A DNA stretch of 64,000 nucleotides, taken from Ustilago trichophora (lineage: Eukaryota > Basidiomycota > Ustilaginomycetes > Ustilaginales > Ustilaginaceae). Position numbers and translations under genes: made by a program. Positions 48,388 through 59,100 of this stretch are shown piece after piece (positions within the stretch are counted from its first letter, which is position 1; each line of letters begins with the position of its first letter). The stretch lies in assembly GCA_900323505.1 (NCBI GenBank), contig OOIN01000004.1, forward strand, positions 868,001 to 932,000. The letters run 5' to 3'. The notes beneath the pieces are model-generated. The model did not search any database. It saw only the letters and a program-made list of their open reading frames with translations, and was not told the origin of the DNA.

Positions 48388-49957
48388 CTCGATGACTCTT
48401 CGTCTTTGTCGGCTCATCGCTACCTCGACCCCGGCTGTCGAACGCAACCGAGAGCGATGACAAGCGAGACAGCACTCGCTTTCTGTCAACGAGGTCAGAT
48501 TTTGACAACTTGCTACACAAAATCTCGGTCGTCTTCTTGGACACTCGCCTCGGTACTGTATTCCGACAAGAAGCGAGCCATCTTGGCGGCCCGCCCGGTC
48601 CGGCCGGTTTATTGATGGCTGGGTGCTTCATAGCTGCGCCGCGAAATCGTGGTTGAGCAAGGCAAGTTTTGCTGTTGGAGATTAAGGCTCCACCGACGAT
48701 TCAACTGCAGTACACAGCACTCTAAACTGTGCTAGAATTGCCTTAGACTAGAGAGATAAGCCAGCCAAGATGGCGAGAAAGTGTGGGTCAGTTCCTGTGA
48801 GTACCTCTGATCTTTCGACAAATCGGGAGGTGTGGTAAGGAGACGGCAGAGTGTTAAGGGCCGCGGCCGACGAAACAAAACAAAACAAAACAAAAAAAAA
48901 AAAACCAAGAAACCCGGTTCTGGAACCTTTGCTAGGACAGCCTCGCCGAAAGAGAGCGTTTGATCTGCAGAGCGCGAAGATCTGTCTGGTCGAGTTTTTT
49001 TCATGCCACGCCAGTCAGCGAGCGCTTGTTGTACATCTCGCCAGCGCTTCTCTACCCGCTTGTCTGCTATCTCCTGACATCGAAACTAGCATCTAGCATG
49101 AATGCGATTGAGTCTGGTCCAAGCATCTTGGCGTTCAATCCGTCACGTCGGCCCGTCCTGCACCGACACGAGTTCATATCGTGAATCGTTCGATCTTCAT
49201 CATTCAACGTATAACACCAAGCTGTTCTTTGAACTTTCAAGAAGCTGATTGGACCATACGTTGTCAAACAATGTTGCTTTATCGCACCTATCCGCTTCCC
49301 TACTGAGCTTTCTGCATCAGTGCAGTTCAAACCCGACAATAGCCGCAGGGCCGCCGCGGCTACGTCTGATACGGGACCGTACAGAACGCCACGCTGCGCA
49401 ACCGTCAAGGAGAAGTGGTAAACTGGAAATTCAAAAATTGCTGACCGCGGCACAAATTTGGGCCGCCGCGGCCAGATAGACATCTAGGCGAGGCTGCCAC
49501 GATGTTATCTCACCAGCTATAGACATCGACGGCGAATTTGGGATTGGGTCTGGCAATGGAAGAGATTGCATCGATCGGAGCAGTAAAGGATTTTGCACAA
49601 TGGCTCGGAGTTGGTGTTCCTGCGGCGTGTCAAGGACAGCTGAGTTCGTCGCCGAGTGCGTCAAAAAAAAACACAAGTTTGACGGTGCCGTCGACATCGA
49701 TCGAATCCGAGTGTCCCGACTGAAGCTGATTGTTTCCCAGCAACGTGAGCCTGTCAGCCACTGTCTGCGAGCGACAACATTCCAAAGCTTACCATAATAG
49801 CCAGGATTCTTGTCGTCATTCGACCGAAGCCCGAGGCGGTTGCTCTGTATTGGTACGCAAAGCATCGCGTGGGCAGCAGCGAGAAAGAGCAACCGAAATG
49901 CGCGCGGCGAGACCTCCGCAAAGCCATCAATTAGAAAAATATGCTATGCTTGCATGG

Positions 49958-49984
49958 ATGCATGTCATGCATGTCATGCATGTG
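49958..49984 (+). repeat. Triplicated 9-mer ATGCATGTC
   Basis: Three tandem units (ATGCATGTC, ATGCATGTC, ATGCATGTG), each containing the palindrome ATGCAT. Confidence 0.9.
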
Positions 49985-52029
49985 TCGAAACGCATCGTGG
50001 TAACCATTGGTTTGTGGATGTAAATTATGGCTTGACATGACACGAGCGATGTAGAGTAGCCTTTCAGTCGGAAGTAAGGACCGATCCAATTGGTTCTTGG
50101 CTTTCTAGATTGGTCTCCATTGATGTACGTTGCTGTCGAGCGGAGCCATCGGAGAAGACGTGGCAGAGACACTCGGGCTCGTCTGGTTCTCTAAACGACG
50201 GGCTATTGTATTCCGGACGTGGGCCCCACGGTAGCCGGTCAAATATCCGGCAGTAGCAGTGGTGGACACGACTGACACTGCCCAGCGTCGGCCTGCATCA
50301 AACGAGGGTTTGGAATGATGGTATGGCGAACCGTATGTCTCACGTCCGCATCTGCACCGTCCACCACACAAAACCGAACAAAATGACAACAGAAGCAGCA
50401 GCGAGATCTAGTGGAAAGCGAAATGGAGACAACAGTTCCTGAATTTACGCTCATAAGTGTCAATTGGCAGTGTCAGGTTATTCTTGATGGCTCTCTTGTT
50501 TGAAGCTGTTCCTCTCGATTTCTTGCGGAAATTTCGCACTCCGTTGCATGCCAGGAACGGTGGAGTGAAGCGCTCGACATGAGATCGTGTGCAGGATGCA
50601 TGGAACTCTGTACGCTGTTTTAAGTGGTCGGAGCTGAATTATGGTTCTGCATCCCCAAAGCGCACATGGCGTTGCCCATTGTCTCTTCTGCATCTGGCGA
50701 AGGGATGTAGACGACAACAAAGATGATGACAACGACGACAAACCATGTTCGAAAAGTGTAAAGTCGGGTATTTACGGATTTACGGAGTTGATCCTTCTCC
50801 CCGATGCGTTGCACGATTTGATGCCATGGTGAGGTGTCTTTGAGCTTAAAACTTTCCTCGCTGTACATAGCGCGTATGTCTCTCCGCAGCGCAAAATTTC
50901 GGTCTTGGTCTCAGCTCAATGACGCTCTGGTCCGCAAAGCCGCCTGGGCGTTGCAATTCCAAAAATCCCCACCGAAACATTTATTTTTCTCTTTTAAAAA
51001 ATGGGCAAGTTTACCAGAGCCCAAGTGAGAGTACCACGAGCCTTGACTTGTCTCGAGTTAGCAAATGGACACCAGCCATCGCTACGACATGAATCGGGCG
51101 AGCAAGCGGGCAACTGCATCTCGTCTCATCCCCAAGGCCGGGCCTTGATGCCGCTTCGCCGTGCTGAGGTGTGGCGTGCGTTGTGAGTCCTTCTCTCTTA
51201 CCGTAACGAGGTCCACAATTTCCTAGGTGTGGCTGGTAGGCTGTGTGCTATGCTGTCTCGGTGGTATTGCAGTCCGATTTTGAAGTGCGACACGCACACA
51301 AAGGGAGCACACGAAAGTGTGAGTGTGTATTGCTCTTGCTATTTCAGGATCAGCAATGAATGCCGGTCGGTCGGACACCAGATTGAAGGCGGACCATATT
51401 GTTGCAGCTCAGCTGAGCTCGAGGGCGGGCAGCAAGCCACAAACTTGCGCCGTCGATGAACGACGATGATAGCATTACAGTACAGTATATTTTCACCTCA
51501 GACCCCAGCTTGAGATCTCTCCCTCAACTCTCTCGAACCTTTTTATTTTTTATTTTTCCTTTTTTTTTTTCTTGCTCCGACTCAACGATCTGCCGCTCCC
51601 GTCCTCCCTTGACGACGCTTCAGCCGTGTCGCTGAACCATCCTAGGCTCATTTTGTGCCCGCTCCTGCTAGTACTGTACGCCTTGACAAGCTTGCTATTA
51701 CGGATGCGATCCCACTTCATTCGCCCGATCTCATTTTCCTGCCTCTCTTGGCGGCTTTTCATGAGGCTGATACCAAGTGATTGCGGGTCTGTTGGCGTAG
51801 CCACGCTTTGCTGTTTTACACGACATTCTCTGCCACATCCGTCAGTGATTGAGCAAGCAACAAGCAAGCGACGATCAGATTGGCATGAGCGAACCCGCAA
51901 AACAAGGTGTTCAAGCATGAATCGTAGCTGCAGTCCAGCTATCAGACTCTGGGTGCAGCTAGAGGGGAAAATTGGATTGATCCAAGGCCCAAGTCCAGCT
52001 CCTTTAGCGCCTCTAAGAGGGGCCGCGCG

Positions 52030-52063
52030 CGAGAGAGAGAAAAAGAGGGAGAGAGAGAGCGAG
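52030..52063. repeat. GA-rich simple repeat
   Basis: Imperfect (GA)n run read directly from the sequence. Confidence 0.8.
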
Positions 52064-53791
52064 ACCCCCTGCTGTTTGAATCCTGTGTGTCCCGCCGAGC
52101 CACACTGCTTTTGCGCCCGAGAAGGACGAGCGACTATTCACCGGTCCCTCTTGACGTACTTCTGGGTCTCATCTGAGACCGGGGCTCGATTCATTGGCTC
52201 GCTCGCTCCTCTTGGGCGGCCGGTTGGTCGTCAGCGTGGCTGTGATGTGTGATATCGAGCGAGGGCTGACGCAGCCTTGCTTGCTTTGATGCCTCCTGCA
52301 CTGGGCTCTCTTGCTCGCTCGCTTTTCTTGCTGCGTCTGCACCCACTTAGCACCTCATCACGCCAGTCATTGCTCCTCCTCCTCCTCCTTCTCCCACTAC
52401 TCGCTCGTGGTCAATGTCTCTGACCCTGCAGCTCATTTGCAGATGGGGAGCGACCAGAAGATCCAGATGTCCAGACCCCGACACACTCTGCCTCTCTCCT
52501 CACACTCTCCTCTTAATCTGTCTCTGAGCTTCACCTTCGTCGTTCTGTCGTTGCGTGTGCATCTCAGACGGTCTCTCTGTCATATGGGTCTGTCACCATC
52601 AATTGGAAGCTGTTTCACCATGCTGGCTGTTGCAAGCCCTTTCCGATACTGATCCCCCCGAACCCGGAGTCGCGGAAACTCCTTTCTCTCTCTCCCTTTA
52701 TCTCTCTTTTTTTTTTTTTTTTTGGGCAATGGTTTTTTTCGCCCTGGCTCGCTCGCTCGTGCACCTCGCTGCTGTCTTGTTTGCAATCCCCCTCTTTGCC
52801 ATGCTCGTCGTTTGACCACCGTTTCCGCCGCCGCCGCCGCAAACCGTCCAAGCCCTCGTTTTTATTTATCTTTATTTGGTTGCTCACAATCGAGATGCAG
52901 GTGGGGTCATTGCGCTGCCCAGTGGTTTCAGAACAAAACTCGCTCGGCCTTGGCCCGCCGTTGGCGCCTTTGACACTCAGAAACTGCCGCTTCCTCCCCC
53001 TTTCTCCTGCAGTGTCCTGTGTATGAGACTCTGCGTCTAGTGATACCTGTCCTCATATAGCTAGCAGCAGCAGCAGCAGCATCTCATAAGGCGTCTAGCG
53101 TCGTCCGCCTGTAATCGCTGCCATCCTTGACTAGCTCGCCAACGTAGCACAATAGAGCACACACTGTAACTTCGCCGTTTTGTTCGCTTCCTCATCTTTG
53201 GGTTCGTTTTGTCGCAAAGCAGCTTCAGATTCGTGTGTCCTTTGCCTCTTGTCTCGTCTTTCGCCTCAGCTGCCGGCGTATCATCGCAACCCCTCGGACC
53301 TTTTGCTCTTCATTCGCACCTGGCGAGCATTCGAAAAGCGCGCCTGCATTCAATCGGTCTTCCCTGGCTGGCCACGCCATTGCAGCTTTGCTCCCCGTAC
53401 CCTAGCCTTGCTCGACCGACTCGTCAGACGTTGATATTACCACCACCTGTCCCAGCTCGACCAACTTTCCTTTCCCCCCCATCACAATCCCGTCATCACC
53501 TCGCCTCTCCTTAGACCGTCCTTGCATCTCGTTCATATCCTTGTTCTGCTCCATACGCCATTCTCGATCTATACTACATCCTTCTAATCACCACCAAGTC
53601 GGTCTCTCTCCCTCTACTGGCAACCAACGACATTCGTCACCTCTTGGCCGTGACACCACACTCTCGACTCGGACTGTCGACACATATCTGATCTGATTTT
53701 GAGACTCGGCACTCTCGCCAACAATACGTTCAACGCAAATTCCTCGTCAGTGTTCTCGAAGCTAGACTAAGGTTACGCGCGAGCTCGCTGT

Positions 53792-55108
53792 ATGCGCCGA
53801 AAGCCAAGCTTGCTTCATCGAGGTTCCGACTGTCTCATGTTGGATTCATCGGCGACGCCACGTTCAGCAACCCACTCTGCTGCGTCGCTGCTACCTTCTT
53901 GGCCGCATCTGCCTCGGCCTTCGTACGCGCTAGCTCCTATTCCTACATCCAGCTCTAGGTCAAGCTCATCTCGTTCCGCTTCCAACACTTCGCTGCGCTC
54001 CCCAACATACGAGCGATCATCGCCCTACCCCTCATCTAGACCATCCCGATCGGAAATGCTCGAGGTTCAGACACCACATAGCGTATCCACCATGCACGAG
54101 ACCGAGCTATACCGCACCCGACAGGCATTGCAGTCGCATTTGGCGCTGCGACAGCAGTCGTCCTCTTCGTCTCGCCATGCTTCGTCGCAGCAGCCACGCA
54201 GCAGCTCGAATAGCTCGCATGCTCACTCGTCCAACACTTCTTTGAATGCACAGTCGTCGAGTAAAGAAGCACAACATAAGGTGTACCTACTCAACTGCAA
54301 ACACTGCGGCAACTTTCTCAGCGACCGCGGCATGAAAGCGGTACTGCTGCTCAAGCCCAACATCACACTGTACAGCACTGATATCGTGCCGTCCACATGC
54401 GGACCGTTCTTTGCAGGATCCACCTTCCACGGTGGCATGGACTCGAACGAGCCGCCAGTGGAGCGAACGTGCGAATGCCTAACGCAGAGCCTCGGCTGCT
54501 ATGGGTGTGGAGCACAGGTAGGATACAACATCATCTCTCCCTGCGCTCGCTGCACGAGCAGCGTGATGAAGCACTCGAGGAGCTCCAATGGACATCGCAC
54601 CGTGTTGCACTGCTCCGAGATCTCGGTTCGCGAGCGTCGCTACATCCCTGGCGAGCCTGGCGTCTGCGCCCAGGTCGTCCCACCGGTGCAACAGGTGTAC
54701 ACGAGTCCCAGGCAGGCTTACGCCGAGGCTCTACACGACGAGCACTCGGGTCAAGCTTCACAGGAGGAACTCTACCGCCACAGCAATGCTTCGCGTCGGG
54801 ACATCTACCGGCTCCAGTCCGGACTGGATGAGGATGATCTCGAGGCTGAGAAGGCCGAGATCAACGCTGCTCTTCACTATCAGCATCCACAACAGTACAT
54901 GCAGCGCGACTCTCGTCCCTCTGGTCATGCTCCCACCCATGATATTCATGCTGCCTCGAATGGTAACAGATCCTCGTCTTCCTCCAAGCGGGGCCGCGTG
55001 CTTCGACGAGGCGACACTCTGTTCTGGAGCGACCTGATCGCCGGTGGCGAGCGAGCTCAGCCTTTTGACCCAGATCCGATCCTCGAGAGGCCCATTGTTG
55101 GGAGGTAA
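53792..55108 (+). CDS. FAM72-family zinc-binding protein
   Basis: A 438-residue protein with a FAM72 domain at about residues 164-275. The evidence is LNCKHCGNFLSDRGMKAVLL, LYSTDIVPSTCGPF, the CECLTQSLGCYGCGAQVGYN segment, IISPCARC and HRTVLHCSEI, which follow the order and spacing of the animal family. The paired CxxC and CxC cysteines suggest zinc binding (inference). The N-terminal 160 residues are Ser-rich and look disordered. The C-terminus has an acidic helix (LDEDDLEAEKAEINAAL) and ends in a segment containing RGDTLFWSDLIAGGE. Human FAM72 is reported to interact with uracil-DNA glycosylase UNG2; no function is established for fungal members. ATG at 53792, TAA at 55106-55108, no intron. 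Confidence 0.8.
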   Translation: MRRKPSLLHRGSDCLMLDSSATPRSATHSAASLLPSWPHLPRPSYALAPIPTSSSRSSSSRSASNTSLRSPTYERSSPYPSSRPSRSEMLEVQTPHSVSTMHETELYRTRQALQSHLALRQQSSSSSRHASSQQPRSSSNSSHAHSSNTSLNAQSSSKEAQHKVYLLNCKHCGNFLSDRGMKAVLLLKPNITLYSTDIVPSTCGPFFAGSTFHGGMDSNEPPVERTCECLTQSLGCYGCGAQVGYNIISPCARCTSSVMKHSRSSNGHRTVLHCSEISVRERRYIPGEPGVCAQVVPPVQQVYTSPRQAYAEALHDEHSGQASQEELYRHSNASRRDIYRLQSGLDEDDLEAEKAEINAALHYQHPQQYMQRDSRPSGHAPTHDIHAASNGNRSSSSSKRGRVLRRGDTLFWSDLIAGGERAQPFDPDPILERPIVGR

Positions 55109-56150
55109 TCGCCTTTTGCGCCTCTCTCCAACGTGCTATGTGGATCTTTGCGAACTGGGCAATCTCTCCCTCTACTTTTGACTGCTTTTGGCCTCAGCAT
55201 TCAACCAGCATTTCATTCAACCCCATCACCATCATTACCATAGCTGCCTCAGTTCCTCTAATCCTTGCGTCCGCTATCACGTTTCCTTTCGCTCGATGTC
55301 GATTTTTTTTTTCTTAGATCTCTTTGCATCCGTCTCGTATAATTCTTTCTTTCATGCCTTAGCCAAAAAGCTGCTGCAACCCAGCACCTCGATAGATGGG
55401 CGGGTTGTTGCTAGTCTCCTTTTTTTGCTGTCTGTCCCCGAGTTCCTCCTCATGCTCATGTTCAAGCTCGCAACTCTCCTTGCATCACACGTCCTCGCTA
55501 ATCATATTTCTATATATATGCCTCCCTATGTGCTGTGCTTGCTTCTTCTGTGTTGTTGCAACCCACTTGTTCGCTTTTTCTTGTCAAGCATCAGACCCTG
55601 CATCAGCTTGCATCCCACTTTGCCGCCTCTTTCCACCAATTTCAAAATCGATCGGGTTGAGCCCGATACGAACTTGGAACTAGATCTGTGCTTGCTGGAC
55701 AAGGCACCATAGCCCTTTGTTGAATCCTTTCATTTGTGGGTGGAGGTGTGCAGCCGAATCCGTGAGTGTGACCCGTTTGGCGCGTCTGGCCTGAGATCCG
55801 TTCGCCCAACACACTCACACTCGCACAGGGTCGCAGGGTCACACAAAAGTACAGAGTGTTGATCTGCCTTGTGTGACTTCAGAGAAGCTTGGATATGAAA
55901 TGTGACTGACTGTCAACCACATCGACTGAGCATCCTAACAACACCCAGTCCGTCCCACCATCATCACAAGCGTCTGTACCTCAGACATCGTGTGCCATCC
56001 GTCAATATCCTTGCTGAAGGTGCCGGCACTAGATCAGCCTAGCTAACCAACTTTAGGTCTTCGGTGGACCGCACCCCAAAAACATTTGACATCATCTACA
56101 ACACCCCCGCTGCATAAACGTCGACAACACTCAACAGCTAAAACGAAACG
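55109..56150. other. Intergenic region, nothing recognised
   Basis: About 1 kb between the FAM72 and BTB genes. The first 600 bp is C/T-rich and gives a 174-codon frame that starts at TTG and looks like 3' UTR. Confidence 0.6.
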
Positions 56151-59100
56151 ATGCAGAGTCACATCTACGAGCTTGGTCTGCTCGGCGGCCGATGCTCTGA
56201 TATCCGTATCAGAGCATTTGGCCGCATATACCATCTACATCGCCTCGTCCTCATTCAGTCTGGATTCTTTCGAGCCATGCTCTGCGGCGGATACGCAGAA
56301 GATCTAGCAGCCGCTTCCGCTGCAGCTACGCTCAGCAAGAAGAACAGTCATCGCACATCGCACGCATCCTCTTCTGCCTCTGCCAATGCTTCCTCCTCTG
56401 CAGCTCCCAGAGACGCTGATAGCGACGTGGTCGAGCTTCATTTCGATGATCCCAACATTAGCAGGGCAGCTTTTGAGTACAGCATTGCTCGGCTCTACGG
56501 CGATGGACCTAAATTAGTCCTTCCATGCTGGTCCACTCCTTCTTCTAGTCATCCTTTCTCGCCCGCCTTCACCATGCGTCTGTACAACTCGTCCGACCTG
56601 CAGCTTGCCAATTTGCTCATCGACAAGGGTTCACATCCAGCCACCCCTCGCTTCCTGCTCTCGCTTTTGGCAACCTCCATCTATCTCAACATTCCCAGCG
56701 TCACCGCACAGGCACTCACGCTCGTCCTATGCTCAGTGACGCCTTTCACTGTGACCCAGTACCTCCGCTTTGCTATCGGCTGCGGTATCGAAGGTACCGA
56801 TCTTCACAGATCCGCGTCGGATGTGATGCTCCATGACCTCGATGAGTGGGACTGGGAGCTGGAAGGCCCTGCAAGAACTCTAGAGGAGCTCGCTCGTCTG
56901 GATCCAAGCTCAAACGCTTCACCCCAACCATCAACTTCGCAGAAATTCCACAGTCAAGATACAGCAATCTCTGAGGATTTTGCAACCGACTTTTCCCGAA
57001 AACTTCGTATGGCAACCTCTCCTTCTGGTTCGCGGCGTGCCTCGACCGACTCGCTCGAGAGGGAAGCTTTGCCAGACAGATCAAGCCATTCAGGCCGTGC
57101 TACTTCCCGAGACCCTCAGTCGCACACTCCTGGTCGCGACGACAAGCGCAGTGCGAGAAAGACGGCGGGCTTCTGCGAGACCGAGCCGACAGGCTTGGCG
57201 GTCCACGCAACGGACAAAATTGCCCCCGAATACCAATATGGCCTCACTGCGGACAAGATCGGAGAAGCTTGCGTCTGTTGGTTTGCACGCTGGGGCTTCG
57301 ACATTTTCGCGCTCGAGTGTTCCATGGAACGCGAGCGCATCATTGAGATCGAAACGTGGATCCGAATGTGCAGGGAGGATCGCGATGTAGCGCGTCTGGC
57401 GCTGTTGCGTGACCGTTTGCACACTGGTGATGTGGATCTGCTGCATACTTCTATGCTCCCTCGAGGCCGCATGCCGGATCCTGAAGAGCGCATGCCCTCT
57501 CCGCGATTGCGAGTCTGGTCCTACCCTTCCATGCCAAGCTCATGGGTGCGTGCCATCATCTCTTCAGATGGCTTCTTTGTGCCCTCCGAATTGCACAGAT
57601 ACGAGTTTGCCAAAAAGGTAGTCGAGTTCCGACGCAAGCAAAAGGCTCTGATCAATGTCCTTGATCGCCTCATCGACGACTGGATGCGCGAAGATGAAGA
57701 GAAGAGCAACCAAAAGGAAACCGAGGCCTCCGAATCGAATAGGAAGATGGGTGGTGCCAGTTTCAGTGCAGCTTCGTCAGATGCCGGAGACGGCTTTGGC
57801 TTCAAGGCGTTCCGCAGGACCTCCTCGGTAGGTGGCGATGACGACATGGACGCCGCAAGCACACCTCTGCAGGAAGCCTGGAATGACGGTGTTGAGTCGA
57901 CCACTTTTTCAGCATCGCTCGATGAAGATGAACTCGAGTATGAAGAGCTCTTTTCCAGCGGCATCTACTACTCGCATATGCCCTTCCAAGCACTCAACAA
58001 GATCAGTGCAGATGTCTCGCCAACGACAGGTCGTCCTTATACCCCGCTCAACGTTCTTCAAGCTGCATTGTGGGTCAGCAACGAACTCAAGACGCACATT
58101 TTGTCTAGCACCAACTCGACTCGGCAGAGTACGACGTCGACAGCGCTCAACGAGGCTGAAGCCGGTAGCGAGGCAGCCGAGTCTCATGACCCTTTGGCGC
58201 AGGACATGGAGGGTGTTGGTGAACTCGGTGTCTCTAGCTCCATCATCCAATTCAGAGACGCCTTTGAGTCGACCTTGAGTTCCGCCAACTCGCAGAGACG
58301 CTTTTCGCGAAGTCGATCAGGTACTCCCGTCTACATGGCAGACGACTCCGATGCTACATTGAGCCTTGGCTCCACACCGGGGCTGGGCGGTTTGGCAGCT
58401 AGTCCGCTCATGTTTGGAGCGTTGGGAGGTGGAAAGTCGGGGCTCCTTAATAAGAGGTTCTTCCTTGTACCCTCGGACGATACTGTGCGCTTTGGCGACG
58501 GTCTCGCCTCTGTGATCGGTGTGACCGTCCCAACTGCATCGAATGCGCCCCGAGGTTCTACTTCGGATGATGAGCGAGGCAATCCCTCTAATACGTTTAC
58601 TGATGACCACCTGGGCCCTTCAGGAACAGCCGCGATCCAGATTCCGCACACTTTGCCGATCCAAGCGGTGATGCACCAGGACCCAGCGAATGCGTCCAAT
58701 CAACGACGCGACCGATCGCACTACTATGGCATCGCCAACGATGTTGCCACTGGCCGCGAGCTTGGAGAGTATGCGTACAGGCATTTGTCTCCTACATCCG
58801 AGACGTCATCACGATCACAGCTGGGCTCGACATCGCGTCACTTCGATGAGAGCGATGCTCGACGATCCACCGCTGGTGAATCTGTCGCGCATTCTCACGA
58901 TCCGAACGATGAAGCCGATGGTGCCGATGCCGAGTCGATCGACTCTGTTGGTGTCTCTCCGGAACGATGGAGTGGCTACGAGCCCATGCGAGTGGGTGTC
59001 GAGTTCTTCGGCATTGACAAGCTTCAAGAAAAGCAACGACTCTACTCGCCCACCTTCTTCTATGCGGGCAGCGTCTGGAATCTCTACATACAGGTGGTCA

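Larger units (their letters stand above)
45700..53791. other. 8.1-kb interval without a supportable gene
   Basis: No ORF in this stretch gives a recognisable protein, and the longest (226 codons near 51572) starts at TTG and is compositionally random. Contents seen: a 24-bp palindrome (46888-46911), T12 (47324-47335), T21 (48367-48387), an A13 run (48892-48904), a triplicated 9-mer (49958-49984), a TACAGTACAGTA motif (51476-51487), a GA-rich run (52030-52063), T17 (52707-52723) and a CAG run (53061-53080). From about 52250 to 53780 the plus strand is C/T-rich like the leaders of other genes here. No tRNA or snRNA was recognised by eye. Confidence 0.6.

Noticed and set aside
51572..52252. 226-codon plus-strand ORF in the gene-poor interval
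   Set aside because: Starts at TTG, random composition, contains a GA repeat translated as alternating Arg/Glu, no recognisable domain.
55188..55712. 174-codon ORF after the FAM72-type gene
   Set aside because: Starts at TTG and lies in C/T-rich probable 3' UTR; its hydrophobicity reflects pyrimidine-rich codons.
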